A stretch of DNA of 64,000 bases. Origin: Mesocentrotus franciscanus (Eukaryota > Echinodermata > Echinoidea > Camarodonta > Strongylocentrotidae). Where the stretch lies: NCBI GenBank assembly GCA_037976565.1, contig CP137675.1, forward strand, positions 27,781,158 to 27,845,157, given 5' to 3'. Positions 1 through 11,016 of this stretch are shown here, in pieces; the stretch's first letter is position 1, and every line of letters begins with the position of its first letter. The notes under the pieces are model-generated. The model worked only from the letters and a program-made list of their open reading frames with translations. It ran no database searches and was not told where the DNA came from. The position numbers and the translations under genes are program-made.

Positions 1-105
1 TTCCCCTTGTAGATACACCTGCATAATCATTGACTGAGCAATGAAATTATAAATATATATTGAAAATAAATGAGTGTACTTTGTATTCCTTGATGTCTGT
101 TTCAG

Positions 106-3100
106 GCTGGGCCTTGTGATCACTTACGTTATTTACTACAGCCAAATCTTGGCCTCAAGATTTTTCTTCTTGCAGAAATATGGCAAAAACTTTGGCATCA
201 ATAACAGGTGAGTCTTAATAATGTGCTCAATCATAAAAATATTTCCGTCATTAATAATAATAATGATAATAATATCAGTTCTTATATAGCACTTTACCAT
301 TAATTGGCAAGTGATTAAACCACTCGACTTAAACACCTGTACATGATTCTACATGATTCTATTTGAAATTTGAGGCTTTGAGACTTACCTGTAAAATGAT
401 TTTTAAAAATAAATAGCATGGATGCAATTTGAACCTGTCCGTGTCTCTTGTGATTCAGATTGTTGTGTTCCAAAATAAAAATATTCAAATTAAAGTAGTC
501 ATTAGAATCTTCAAATTGTCAAATAGTAGAATTTGGTGTCATTTTTTTTTCACACACTAATTGGCAGTGTTTTTTTACATTATGTGTTTTATTTTGGTAA
601 AGGTTCTCGTATGAAAGTAAGAGTGAGTGAAATAAAATAAATACAGGTTTGGTAAAGGGACACATCTGCCACTTTTGTTCCATACAGGTGTAGGAAATGG
701 GTAGCTGGTGGGAAGAAAATCCTTGGGCGCTTTGAAAACCTGCTCCTCGGCTTGGCTGAAGCTGTGAAAATAATAATGCTATATTTACAGACAAAATATG
801 ATGCACCATGTTATCATTATGTAATATGTATCATTATTGTGATAATGATTGGTTGCCTTTCTTGCATTTTTTAACAGGCGTTCCTACCACAACATGGTTT
901 ACTTCACACTTTTTCTCAATGTCCTTGTCGGATTCACATCATGCCTTCTACGTGTCTTCAAGGCTCTTTTATTTGGTATCTTTTTGGTGGGACGTGTGGA
1001 CTACTGCCTCATGTACCCTGGTCTTGAGTTCTTTGATAAAGGTAGGAAATGGTGAAAATCAAAACATTACTTTTCCTTAATGTCCTCAGGCTGATCATGA
1101 TGGGACTTGCTTGCCTTCTACGTATCCTGAAGGCTCTTCTATTTGGTGTCCTCCTGATGGGTCGTGTCGACTACTGCCTGGTATGCTGGTCTAGAGTTCT
1201 TTGATAAGGCTAGGAAAACACAAGTTTAACACAAAGCAAACCTAATCCCCTATGTCTAGGCTGGACTTTTAAAATTATGAGAGATCAAGATACATATGAA
1301 TCTTTTATGCTACACAATAAATATATCACAAACTTGGATTTATGCAAACATTTCTTGCCTAGAAAGTGGCCACCAGTATCAATGTGCTATTTTTCTAGTT
1401 CTACAGCAGGACCGACAGGTAGACACTGTGGTGTATTAACAAACCATGTGCTTGGTACACGTATGTATGTTACAGTGAAAGCTCAACCTGGAGATCCAGA
1501 AGTCATCTTCTTATTAATCTCTCTCTCTCTCTTGCTAGGTTACAAGGCTTATGTGGGATTCTTAGAGCTTGAGGTCATCCATACTCATCCCGTCATCGTG
1601 ACCTTCTGTCATTGTCTCTGGCAGGTCGCTCGGACAGAGAGTGATCGCAGATCTAACCTGGAAAAGACTGAGGATGGTGAGTACCATGGAATCCATGTCC
1701 CAAAATGATGATTCCATGAATTGTGTGACATTGTATGACATCAGTGTTTTCTCAAGTAACTTCATCAAAATATTAAAAATCCCTTGATGTGAACAGTCTG
1801 CAGTGGTTCCTTCTGGTATCTTTACATGTTTAGTCAATTGTTATATCAAGAGGGTTTTTTTTTCTTCCTATGAACTAAAATGGATACAAGACTCGTTTCA
1901 TTTTGGGACACATTTCTCACAATCACCCGAAGCTGAAAGCACCAATTGTATTTTGGTGTTGTCTTACTTGCGCTAACAAGAGTAATTGCTCCAGGTTTTA
2001 TATCATCAAAGTTAAGGTTATAGGGCTGGGTTTAGGGTTGCTAATGTGCTTTGGATTAATTTTAGGGTTATGATTAGGGTTTAGATATAGTGTTTGATGG
2101 TCCAGGGTTGAAGATACGAGTCCAATTGTTGGATATTTTCTTCAGAGCTATTTTTTGAGGGAGCATGTTTTGCTGAACCTGTCCCTCTGTTTGAAAAACA
2201 CAGATGATTTGCTTTGTATATTATCAAAGTTGAATGCCAGATGATGTCTGTCTCTCATGTAAATGTGTGTACTTCTTTGGCGCACATTTGTATTAGTATT
2301 TACAAGTAAACCCTTTTGTTCCTGTGTGCTCATTGCCACTATACAGAGCATCAGGTATTGGAAAGGAAACGGAGGCAGGTGATACGGAACAAGTGGCAGC
2401 TTGGTTATACTCTCGTGAGGAATCCCATCCTTCTTCGTGACAGACTGTCGAACCTCATTGGCTTCCAGGGAGAAAGGGAGACTGGCATCAAGAACGGGGG
2501 ATTCACCATTGAGATGGATAGTGTAGAGGTAAGTTTCCACCATTTTGTGTGGTTCCATTAGAAGGTGCGGTACATTCTCCCTAGTACTCTATTTTGTGAG
2601 ATGCCCCCTGGTGTAGGTGCACATGTTTTCCACACTACATAGATACATAGGGGTATCAGCATCAAGCGAGCCAGATGAATCAGTAATCGTGCTTTCATTA
2701 GGCCAGATACATAATGTACAGTACTGTGAAGTTAGATGTGTTGTTTTACCATAATAAAAAAATATACATGTACCTGTACAGTAGTAATGTGGCCTTATTT
2801 ACCCAGGGTAGTCGCATCAGTATTGATACGGCTCTTACTGCAAAAATAAATAAATAAATAAATGAACACATGACATCTGACACAGATCATAAGCAAGCAT
2901 AGAATGGTATGGCTTGGCCATTTACTTTGCATGGAAGAAGACATAATTCCTAAAATAACACTTGATTAGTAACCACCAGTTGAAAAAAGAAAGAGAGGAA
3001 GACCAATAATAACATGGAGGAGAACATCAGATAATGACCTAAAAGACAGAAATATAACATGGTACTAAGCTAAATCAAAAGCCCAAGACAGAACACAGTG

Positions 3101-4897
3101 GAGGAAACTTGCAGATCATTGTTCTCCCCGGGAAGGAGCAACCTAAGGTCTAAGGTCTTCCTGCAGGTCCCACAATTATTATTACCTCAGCATTGTCAGG
3201 TACCCATTCAATACACCTGGGTCTAGAGGGACAAATGTGGGTAAAATACCTTGTCCAAGGATGTGAGCACCTCTTGAGGATCAAACCCGAGGTGTCTCAT
3301 ATGAGAGACAAGAGCCCTTCACCAATGGTGCTTCTGCCATGAATACCCAGGCAAAGTGTGAATAAGGCAACCAATTTCCATTACTATCCAAGAAATTTCT
3401 GGGGATTCCAAAAAGGAGGAAATGCCCTTCAAACAGTGAAGTCTAGTCTGCTTTTGTGTAAGATTGCATCATGCATTTCCCCATCTAACACCTGTTAAAT
3501 GCATTGATGGAACTTTTGCAAAAGGCCTTCCTATTTGCTTAAAATGTAAAAAGATTGCTTGTTAATCCATTGCCTTGGGGAATCAGATGGTCCTTATATC
3601 TATGGAAAGTAGAGAATTCAGTATTACATGGGTCAATTTATATTTCATTACAATATTACATTTGAGACATCTTTTCTGTTGTTGTTATACAGGGGACCAC
3701 AAATCCACTATGTTCCTCAGAAGACTATCAAACACTTGAGATGATGCCATCCAACAGAGGAAGAGGACAGCACAGGAAAAGTCAAGATCTAGTAGCCATG
3801 AAGGTTGAAGAGTGCACTGGTGAAGCAAGCTCCCGGGTTTCCCAAGGCGAGGTTATTACCCCACGGGACTATTCATCTACAGAAAGAAACCACGAAGAGC
3901 CCAAAGGCCATGATGAGAATGATTCTGCATCCACTACAATTCAGGAGCCATCTTTAGGGAAAGGAAATTCAACAGGTAATGTCCACATTGGACAATGTTC
4001 ACCATGTACAGGACACTGCAATACCCAGAGAAATGTAAAAACTGGAAACCCAAATCCTGCAGAGAATATATATGATCCGCCCAGGGTATGGTAGATGTAG
4101 ATGAGGGATTTAGGACACTTGACAGTAACGACCCTGGTACAGACACTTTCTGGCAAGCTAACCCCAATGTGCATCATCGGCCTAACCACTTGAACCATAC
4201 TGAAGCAACAGAACTGACTGTGGATGATTGTATTCAAAACCCTGAATCAAACAGGAATAAAGGCTTGAAGAGTTCATGGTGTAGAGGTCAGTTGGATGGA
4301 TCTGATAGAGATGAAGACAGAGAGGGTGATTTCCTGGAGAGCAGTCAGATCAGTGTCTTCAGCAACCAAAGCTTTGAGGAACTCCTCGAGTCCAGCCTCG
4401 ATCCCGACCACATTGCGGACTGCAAAGAGCAAGGCGTTGACCTCATCGGCTACGTCGAGGAAGAGATGTGGAAGAACTTGCTTCATGAAGGAAGATCAAC
4501 CCTCAAGAGGGTAAAGCAGGAGGAGCAAAAGACACACCCAGTGGTAGAGGAAAAGAATGGAGATGTCCCAAAGAAGGACAGCACTACTGAGATAAGCGAT
4601 AAAAGTACCAAATATCTGGAGGAGCAAAGAACCCACAAGGTTGGGGAGTATAAAAATATAGACATCACTGGGAAGGACAGCATGGTGGAGTTGAGCGATG
4701 AAGGCACCAAAAAGCAGGAGGAGCAGAGGACACACAATGTGGAAGAGGAAAACAATGTCGAGGACTTGGGGAAGTACAGCACTGCTGAGATGAACAATAA
4801 AGGTACCAAGAAGGGGCCTTGTGGTAAAGATGTTGGTAGCATCGAAGTGATGATATTGAAAAATGAAGAAACAGAATGTGAAACTTCTTGGCTATGA
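106..4897 (+). CDS. STRA6-like: STRA6-like multi-pass membrane receptor, gene 1 (3' part only)
   Basis: Proposed exons are 106-207, 878-1041, 1539-1676, 2347-2528, 3693-3975 and 4212-4897; the stop is at 4895-4897. The first four match exons 15-18 of gene 2 in phase and order: a membrane helix ending in NNR, a helix-rich block ending GRVDYC, the block with FLELEV and HPVIVTFCH, and the RNKWQLGYTLVRNP segment. That last segment resembles the vertebrate STRA6 C-terminus more than genes 2-4 do. Exons encoding the N-terminal helices lie upstream of the window. After the point where gene 2 ends, this gene continues into a long acidic, presumably cytoplasmic tail with three 33-residue repeats. The 3976-4211 intron is inferred: without it the frame stops at 4094. 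With it the visible part is 517 residues plus a split first codon. Family membership is secure; the last two exon boundaries are less so. Function (retinoid uptake) is inferred from family. Confidence 0.8.
230..345. repeat. ATA-rich microsatellite and probable SINE tail in gene 1 intron
   Basis: This intron contains an AATAATAATGATAAT run followed by a 'cttatatagcactttacc' segment. The same kind of tail (reduced size, near 26390-26440) abuts trinucleotide arrays elsewhere in the window. It is probably the 3' end of a reverse-oriented retroposon. No coding potential is seen. Confidence 0.3.
640..790 (+). mobile_element. SINE 3' tail fragment
   Basis: A segment with 'tctgccacttttgttc', 'gtaggaaatgggtagctgg' and 'ttgggcgctttgaaaacc' matches the body of the tRNA-derived SINEs at 24345-24600 and 44690-44990 (cattTGCCACTCTTCACCC, AAATGGGTACCTGG, GCGCTTTGAGCACC). 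The tRNA-like head is missing or decayed. It lies in the intron between the first two visible exons of gene 1. Confidence 0.4.
1069..1215 (+). pseudogene. Decayed tandem copy of gene 1 exon 878-1041
   Basis: Directly downstream of the functional exon, this stretch repeats most of it: 'cttgccttctacgtatcctg', 'aaggctcttctatttggtgt' and 'gtcgactactgcctg' align with the exon. The reading frame is broken by small indels and the donor is lost: the true exon ends AAAG/gtagg and the copy reads aaggctagg. It is a dead exon duplicate. It could once have been a mutually exclusive alternative exon. Confidence 0.8.
2020..2095 (+). repeat. Degenerate TTAGGG-like intronic tract
   Basis: Several 'gggtttagggtt', 'ttagggttatgattagggtt' type words cluster here. 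A reverse-complement tract (ctaaccccaatcctagcc) lies at 6763-6822. Units are irregular, so these look like low-complexity remnants rather than a telomeric array. Confidence 0.35.
2888..3146 (+). pseudogene. Fragment of a LINE reverse-transcriptase ORF C-terminus
   Basis: Within a gene 1 intron, a frame reads GRPIITWRRTSDNDLKDRN, then after one stop KAQDRTQWRKLADHCSPREG. The pattern R-G-R-P-x-x-T-W-R-R ... A-Q-D-R-x-x-W-R is characteristic of the C-terminal end of many LINE endonuclease/reverse-transcriptase polyproteins. Upstream, 'EWYGLAI' resembles the preceding LRWFGHV block, with stops in between. It is a short, 5'-truncated, dead copy. The LINE clade cannot be settled from this piece. 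Confidence 0.65.
3172..3350 (-). mobile_element. tRNA-derived SINE, reverse orientation, decayed
   Basis: Read on the minus strand, a tRNA-like head (ggtttgatcctcaagaggtg region, B-box-like) is followed by 'cattTGTCCCTCTAGACCC'- and 'gggtacctgac'-like body words shared with other SINEs in this window. It directly follows the LINE fragment in the same intron. Confidence 0.5.
3976..4211 (+). other. Proposed short intron that rescues the gene 1 tail frame
   Basis: The donor is AACAG/gtaatg and the acceptor is gcaacag/AACTG. Phase is 1 on both sides, so the TCA-ACA-G/AA-CTG junction enters the long frame that runs to 4897. Without splicing the transcript stops at 4094 (TGG TAG). The downstream frame's regular 99-bp repeat structure argues that it is translated. 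An alternative is an unspliced short isoform. Confidence 0.5.
4517..4813 (+). repeat. Three in-frame 99-bp (33-residue) coding repeats
   Basis: Units begin at 4517, 4616 and 4715, exactly 99 bp apart. Each starts with (Q/L)EEQ(K/R)TH and ends around ST/SD..GTKK, rich in E, K, D, S and T. They lie in the last exon of gene 1. The exact multiple of three and the variable third positions indicate a translated, low-complexity acidic tail. Confidence 0.8.
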
Positions 4898-5550
4898 GAT
4901 TAGGGAAAGGTGTCACATTAATTCTTGAGAAAAACAAATTGAATTGTTTATAATTGAATGGAAATGGTACGTGTACATGTATGTATTAAATTCCACAAGC
5001 ATCTTAATCAGATGAAATCATGTAGGCCTACAAAGTAACAATTTTCAACTGGATTATGAGGTAGCTGTAATATCATTTGCACGTATAGTGATGCCTTTCC
5101 ATATCTCAGCTACTATGAATACATGTACTTCCTTTTAAAGTGCAATTCTTGTCCTGCCCCTTTTTACCTTTCTACTACAAATGCAAGAAGTAAGAATCAC
5201 AACTCTGTGTGATATAGCATGATACGGTTATAAGTGTTTGCATGCATGTAGGTTCTTACACAATACGTGTGCGGTAAGGATGAATGCTGAATGGTTATGC
5301 AATGGAAAAAAATAGAAAGAGAGATCACCTTGAGCATACGCATATTTTTTTGGAGTGTATTCATGCATATATTCATAATTCAAAGAAAGAAGCAATGGCG
5401 CATTTCTCGACACCGTTATAAGTCTAACTTCTTAGACATCCCATAGAATCATGTGTTATAGAATTAACACACATTTCTATGGGATGTTTGTGAATTTAGA
5501 CTACTGGAGGTTTCAAGAAACTGGCCCCAGGCTGAAGCACTTTTTTCTGA

Positions 5551-5556
5551 AATAAA
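5551..5556 (+). terminator. Candidate polyadenylation signal for gene 1
   Basis: AATAAA lies about 650 bp after the gene 1 stop codon, in AT-rich sequence. It is the nearest clear canonical hexamer; the real cleavage site is not determinable from sequence alone. Confidence 0.35.
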
Positions 5557-7278
5557 TGAACATTTAGGTTCATATGAAATGTTTAAATGTAAGAGAAATC
5601 TTTTTATGTCAACGATTTACTATTCCCTGCTTGTCTTTCATTCACTGAAAAGAGTAACTTTAACTGTTGTACTTGATGAGAAAACTTTATAAAAAAAGCC
5701 TTTTATATTGAAGTACTTTACATCAGAATGTCTTTTCTGTCATGTCTTTCATTTTTGTATAATGTTCAAAATCTGCTGAAAATATGATTAGGCCTACATT
5801 TATTAGAAAGTCTTTGTCTGGCCCTGTGAACTTTAGTATTAAAGAATTTTTTTTGTGTTAAATTAAATTATTTTGTTATGAAATGAATTCTTTACATGTG
5901 TTTTGTATTTGACTGTCATAACAAAAATGATGAGTTGCTTGGATATTTCAAACTAATGTGAAATGTTCAATTATGTCATATAGTTTTAATGCCGACTTCT
6001 GAATTCTCTCATTCCCATATGCTGCATACAGGAGCCACTCTGTTCCCATAGTTAAAGGGCAGTCCCATCCTTGTAATAAGTTCATTGTGTGAAAGTAGAA
6101 AAATAAGATAAACAGAAAGGCAAAAGTTTGAAATACTGTATATAAAGTTATGAATGTTTGAATTATGAGATCATTAAGTCTATGTGAATCTCAAATTGGC
6201 AGTTCGGTCAGTGGATTGGTTTCTTGTGTTCAAAGATATCATTAATTTCTGCTTTTCTTCCTTTGGGCACTACTCAAAATATATTATGGATAACATATTA
6301 TTGTAGGTCCTCTTAAAGAGAGTAGACTCTTCTGTGTCATACATTTTTTAGAGACTGAAATTTTAGTCATATTGTCTACATCAGAGACATTACCAATCAG
6401 CCAATTTGAAGAGCCCATACCTATAGCGATTACAACTTTCAAAGAAACATAACTTTCTCATTTTTTGTCCGATTTCATTAAAGCTGTCACCAGTCTGCTT
6501 CTCTGATTTTTCTGCTTTCCTTTAGAGTAGTCTGCTATCAAGGTTGGATTTCCTTTTAATGGATTAAGAAATCTTGGCATATTAAATTATTTGAAGATTT
6601 AGTTAGATATATTAACTACACATTGTGACAAAGGTATTACAGAGGTGGAAACCTGCTGGATATATTTAGACAAGGAACTTCAGAAATTCAGCTTGCTCTA
6701 TGGTCAATTAAGTGCACTAACTGAAATGTAAATTTCAACTCGTGACCAAACACTATATCTAACCCCAATCCTAGCCCTAAACCTAACCTAAAACCCAATT
6801 GAAAACCTAGCCCTAACGTGTTATCTTTGATGGGATAAAGCTTGAAGATATTAGCACCAGTTTGTAGAGGATACATGAATATCAGAGCTTCAGTTCAGTA
6901 GAAAATGAAAGAATCTCTGTCATCATAACCCCCAGTAATGACTAGGTGTTTTTATATGGTATATCAATTTCCTGCCTTTTAAAGGGCAAAGTCCAGGCTT
7001 AAGTCAACTTAAAGGGATTCTAGGTTACACTTTTTTCGCTAAGAAAAACATATCCTCATGCCTTTGGCTATTGAATTTGAATAGAGGATAGTAACTTTTT
7101 ATTGCTTGAATGCACCTTATGTGATACACAATTTCTTTGATTAACATTTTTTTTAAATCATACTTTCTCATAGTTATTTTCATCAGTTCAATTGCTGTGC
7201 TTTTAAACTAAGCAACTTGTATGGGCTGGACTTGAAAGAGAAGGTAAATGCATGGGAAAGCTGAAATACCACATTTAA

Positions 7279-7807
7279 AGATACTATGTCCCTTTTGCAG
7301 CCAACATCAAATTCTGTAGAACTTTGCAGGAATTATGAATATGTTATGTATGTCCTATATGTGAAATTTAAACGTTAGCAGTGTCCTAATATTCAAATTA
7401 TGCAAGGAAACCCGTTTACTTGCTAGACTTCACTGTCAGACACTATTGAGTGACTGACTGGCTTTTCATCTTTGGTAATAACATACATAAAATGAGCTGT
7501 AAAGGGTACATGAGCATTTGTCTACATCAATAACCCACTTCTTGTAATGGCCAAAATTAAACTGATTGAATCTTTGCGCAGCATAAAACGTACGACCATT
7601 CGGTACAATGGTCTGAAAAATCAGACTATTACTTACTGGCTCTATAGCTCCTAAGTCGATTCGACAACTAATAGTCGTTATTTTCCCACTTAAAGACATT
7701 TTCAAGCCCCCCTTTTTTTAGGGAAGTTCTAAATTAGTATTGTCTTTCAAATGCCGTTGGAATTTAACCTTTTCATTTTTTGGGCCTGCAAATGGGACAT
7801 AGTACCT
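7279..7807 (-). mobile_element. TTAA-flanked MITE, family 1, copy A
   Basis: Terminal inverted repeats AGATACTATGTCCC and GGGACATAGTACCT are flanked by TTAA on both sides (7275-7278 and 7808-7811). The 529-bp interior is shared, in the opposite orientation, with 52763-53293 and, more decayed, with 33598-34125. A TTAA target duplication is typical of the piggyBac superfamily. No transposase is encoded. Confidence 0.75.
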
Positions 7808-8689
7808 TTAAGTCTTCTTTGAATATTCAAATTCAATTTGACATGTGTGCCCATTTGAATAAACCTTTTCTTTGATGATTTCTCATAACTTGTTTTTGCT
7901 CGTAACCACCTGTGTTTATCTGTTTCCCTAAGTTTTTATGCTATTAATCAAAATAATGTTAGAGGGCTGGACTGAAAGAAGAAGAAGAGTTTCATATACG
8001 GGAAGGCTTAAAATCTTTTATGGCGTTGGTTTGAGTGACTTTTATTACACTGAATCTATTTCTATCATATCTTTCACAAACCTGTTCTCTCACCTGGATT
8101 TTCTATTCAACTTTGTGTTGTACGTTCTTATGAAAGTACATGTATATGTGGATGACACTGTTGTGATCTTACCATCATTTTCAAAAGGCATCTTGTTCAT
8201 CGGTCTTGTATAATGTGCAATGATGAGGGTTTTATAAAAAAATTATTTTCTTAAGGGACAGTTAAAGTCATACCATATTGTTTTTTCTCAACATTTTCCA
8301 TTTCTTTCAATCCATGTAATACTTATCACTTTGATACATTTTGAAATACTAAAATAAATTTCTTTTTTGTTTAAATCACGTTTCTTGTAAGAGGTTTTAT
8401 AAAATGTTTGCGTTGTCGGAGGGCATGCAGTTTTCCTTTCTTGAAAATCAGATTATTGTCCAAGTGTAGAATGATCAGAGAAATTTTCTCCTGGGATAAG
8501 AATAATTGCAATTAAACAATTTGTTGGCGTTATTTTGAACCGACGAACCCGTACAGTAATATATATGACGGATCCGTCGGTTTATAATAACGCCGACGAA
8601 TTATTCCAATTATTCTGCAATAGGATTATACAAACATGTCAATATATGAAAGTAGTGAGATTGATAAATACGCGGGATAGAGAACAGAG

Positions 8690-8909
8690 GGAGAGAGAGT
8701 GAGAGAGAGAGAGAGAGATAGAGGAAAAAGTGGGAGGGGGATCGTTAAGGGATAAGAAGAGAAAGAGGGGAGAGAATGTGATTAAGGTCTATCTGGAGAA
8801 GGGATGGAGTCTCAAAAAGAGATAGATAGAAGGGGGTATATAGAGAAAGAGAGAGAACGGGTGAGGTTTGGTGACGTGGAGGGTGGATACGGAGTTTCGG
8901 AGAGACAGA

Positions 8910-8941
<32 letters not shown>

Positions 8942-8945
8942 TGGA
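8690..8945. repeat. GA-rich microsatellite
   Basis: Long GAGAGA tracts are interspersed with GGGA-rich sequence. Apparent open frames here are serine/leucine-rich translations of the repeat and not genes. Confidence 0.85.
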
Positions 8946-9283
8946 CATGTAAATAAATAATACTTTGAGCTAAATATAGCACATACAGCATATATCATAA
9001 GAGGATACAGTGAAAAACGAAACCTAGTAATGTTTCTGTGCGTAATATCCGCGCGCAAACCATCGAAACCGTAATAGAGTTTTATGATATCCGGTTCGGT
9101 ACGCAACGATCAAACGCTTTTTACTCTATAGAAGTCATAAACAAGTATATAAAATAAGCCCTCCAGATAAATGTTTAATATCCATATTTAATTTCAAATT
9201 TACTATCATTTTGATTACACACGTTTTACAAATGAATGATAGTGATATTAATAATTTGACTTTGAATCATGCTTGATATTTAG

Positions 9284-10167
9284 CAGGGGCGGCGATTTCT
9301 TTTCATGACTGGGGGCGAAATGCGAGGGACGAAGGAGCAGTGGCGTAATGAGCAAAAACTTTTTTTTTTGGGGGGGTGGGAGTCAGAAAAAAAAATCCGC
9401 ATCACCATCACTCTTCCAAAAAATAATTGTGCTCACTACCCCCAACTGAGCGAAAAATCGACCGGCACGATTTTCCAATTTTCAATTTTTCGGAGGCCCC
9501 CAAAAAAATTGTGCTCACTTACCCTCCCCACTGAGCGGAAAATCGGTCGGCACAGTTTTTCAAATTTTGGCACGAAGTGGGCCCCTTTTTCGGCACCCTC
9601 CCTTGCCGCCGGCTGGACCCGCCCCTGGGGGAGGGGGCTAAAGTATTTACGATCAGGTAGAGCAAAGCGAGCGAAGCCAGTGGAGCGGGGTCCAGTGGTG
9701 GGGTCCAGGGGGCAGAGCCCCCGGAAGCTCAGGGGAAAATCATGCCATTTCAGCAACATTTGTAAATCACTGGTATCGAATTAGAAATAAACCACGTTTG
9801 AATTGTAGGGTCGAGTTTCATATGTACCCTCCACTAAAATTGAAAAAATATAAATACCGTAGATATCACTTAGAGTGATATACCTTATAATAATATAATA
9901 TATAAAACATGGGAAAAGAACTTTATAAGAATTTACTATGAGAGGGAGCGTAGCTACCGAGTGAGGAGATTTTTGAATTTTCATTTGTCTAAACGCTGCA
10001 CTCGATCTTGGGCACTCCAGAGCCTAAAAGTGTGTTGCAGTCTTTAGTTAGTATTTGCTATACATTTTTGGGGGCACTTTTTCAAATTTTCGGGGGGGGG
10101 ACGATTTCCCCCCTAAATAAATTGAGGGGGGACGTGTCCCCCCGTCCCCCCGGGATCGCCGCCCCTG
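9284..10167. mobile_element. Non-autonomous hAT-like element, 884 bp, perfect 8-bp target duplication
   Basis: Ends are CAGGGGCGGCGAT and ATCGCCGCCCCTG, perfect inverted termini. They are flanked by the identical 8-bp target duplication ATATTTAG (9276-9283 and 10168-10175). The 8-bp duplication and CAGGGG ends are hallmarks of hAT transposons. The interior holds G/C-rich blocks also found in the elements at 15070-16200, 47343-47729 and 57803-58168. No transposase frame is present; frames of about 100-160 codons inside are repeat translations. Confidence 0.85.
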
Positions 10168-10629
10168 ATATTTAGGCTATATTACAGTTAACCAGGCCAA
10201 TAGGCTTAACCAGAGTCTCTGGTCTAACAATATACTCTCTTGATAATAGTTGATCACTTAGTTTTAGAACTTATGGTTTACTTCCTTGTGAGTTGGATCC
10301 GCTCCAAAATGATTCATTTTAAAGTAGTTAAATGTTAAATAGTTAAATGTTAAATGACTCCATTAATTGAGAGTTAATTCCACTATTTTCCCCCTTTTTT
10401 ATATGAATTTCCATTCGTAATGAAGTGATCCCAATATTTACTTTATATTCATTTCCAACAAAATAGCATTATAATAAATACTATGCAAAATATATACAAA
10501 ATATTATTACATTTGAAATAGAGTAAAATCAAGACAGAGATTAATACCTTTGAAAAATGAAAAGTAGAATAATTGAATAACCGAAAAGCAGAGCTTGTAA
10601 ATTGTGGACACCTCAGATACTAAATTTGG

Positions 10630-10712
10630 CAAGACATTGATCTACATTTGCCACACTCAATTCAGGTGATGTAAATGGGTACCTGGCAGGAATTAATTAA
10701 TTAAACGGCCGT
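10630..10712 (+). mobile_element. SINE tail fragment
   Basis: 'ggcaagacattgatctacat', 'ttgccacactcaattcagg' and 'taaatgggtacctggcagg' match the body of the SINEs elsewhere in the window. The tRNA-like head is missing. Confidence 0.45.
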
Positions 10713-11016
10713 GGTTACGAATTCTCGCGATTCATCCTTCTGGTTTTCTTTCATTTTAAATAGGAAATGATCTCGAGTGCTTTTCAGTGGTGCGGAGTAA
10801 TGTCGAACATGCATGAACGTGTTTTTCTCTCATGACGGGTTATTATGGTAACTGTGAGTGTTAATACATCAATTTAGATTCATGCTTTTAGTCAGTCAGT
10901 GATCTTATAATCACAGGGCCTGGAAATCTTACGATTCATTGATAAGGCTAACAAAGGACTGCGTTGTCTTGCCTCTTTCGTGAGTCTTAGTACACATCGC
11001 TAAAGGAGAGAGTGCA

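Larger units (their letters stand above)
4898..11016. other. Spacer between gene 1 and gene 2
   Basis: No supported gene. It contains the likely 3' UTR of gene 1 (first AATAAA at 5551-5556), a TTAA-flanked MITE (7279-7807), a GA microsatellite (about 8690-8940), an hAT-like element (9284-10167), a SINE tail (about 10630-10710) and the upstream region of gene 2. The rest (5560-7270, 7820-8680, 10180-10620) is AT-rich sequence in which nothing else was recognised. Confidence 0.6.

Noticed and set aside
1277..1708. 143-codon open frame overlapping a gene 1 exon
   Set aside because: Only 1539-1676 is supported by homology and splice sites; the upstream part is intron read in frame by chance and includes the pyrimidine tract.
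2020..2095. Interstitial telomere array
   Set aside because: TTAGGG-like words are irregular, few and interrupted; no head-to-tail array.
9305..9784. 159-codon open frame
   Set aside because: Lies wholly inside the hAT-like element; G/C-rich repeat blocks recur in other elements with frame changes, and no transposase motif is present.
4898..11016. A separate gene between genes 1 and 2
   Set aside because: No frame showed homology, conserved splice structure or protein-like composition outside transposons.
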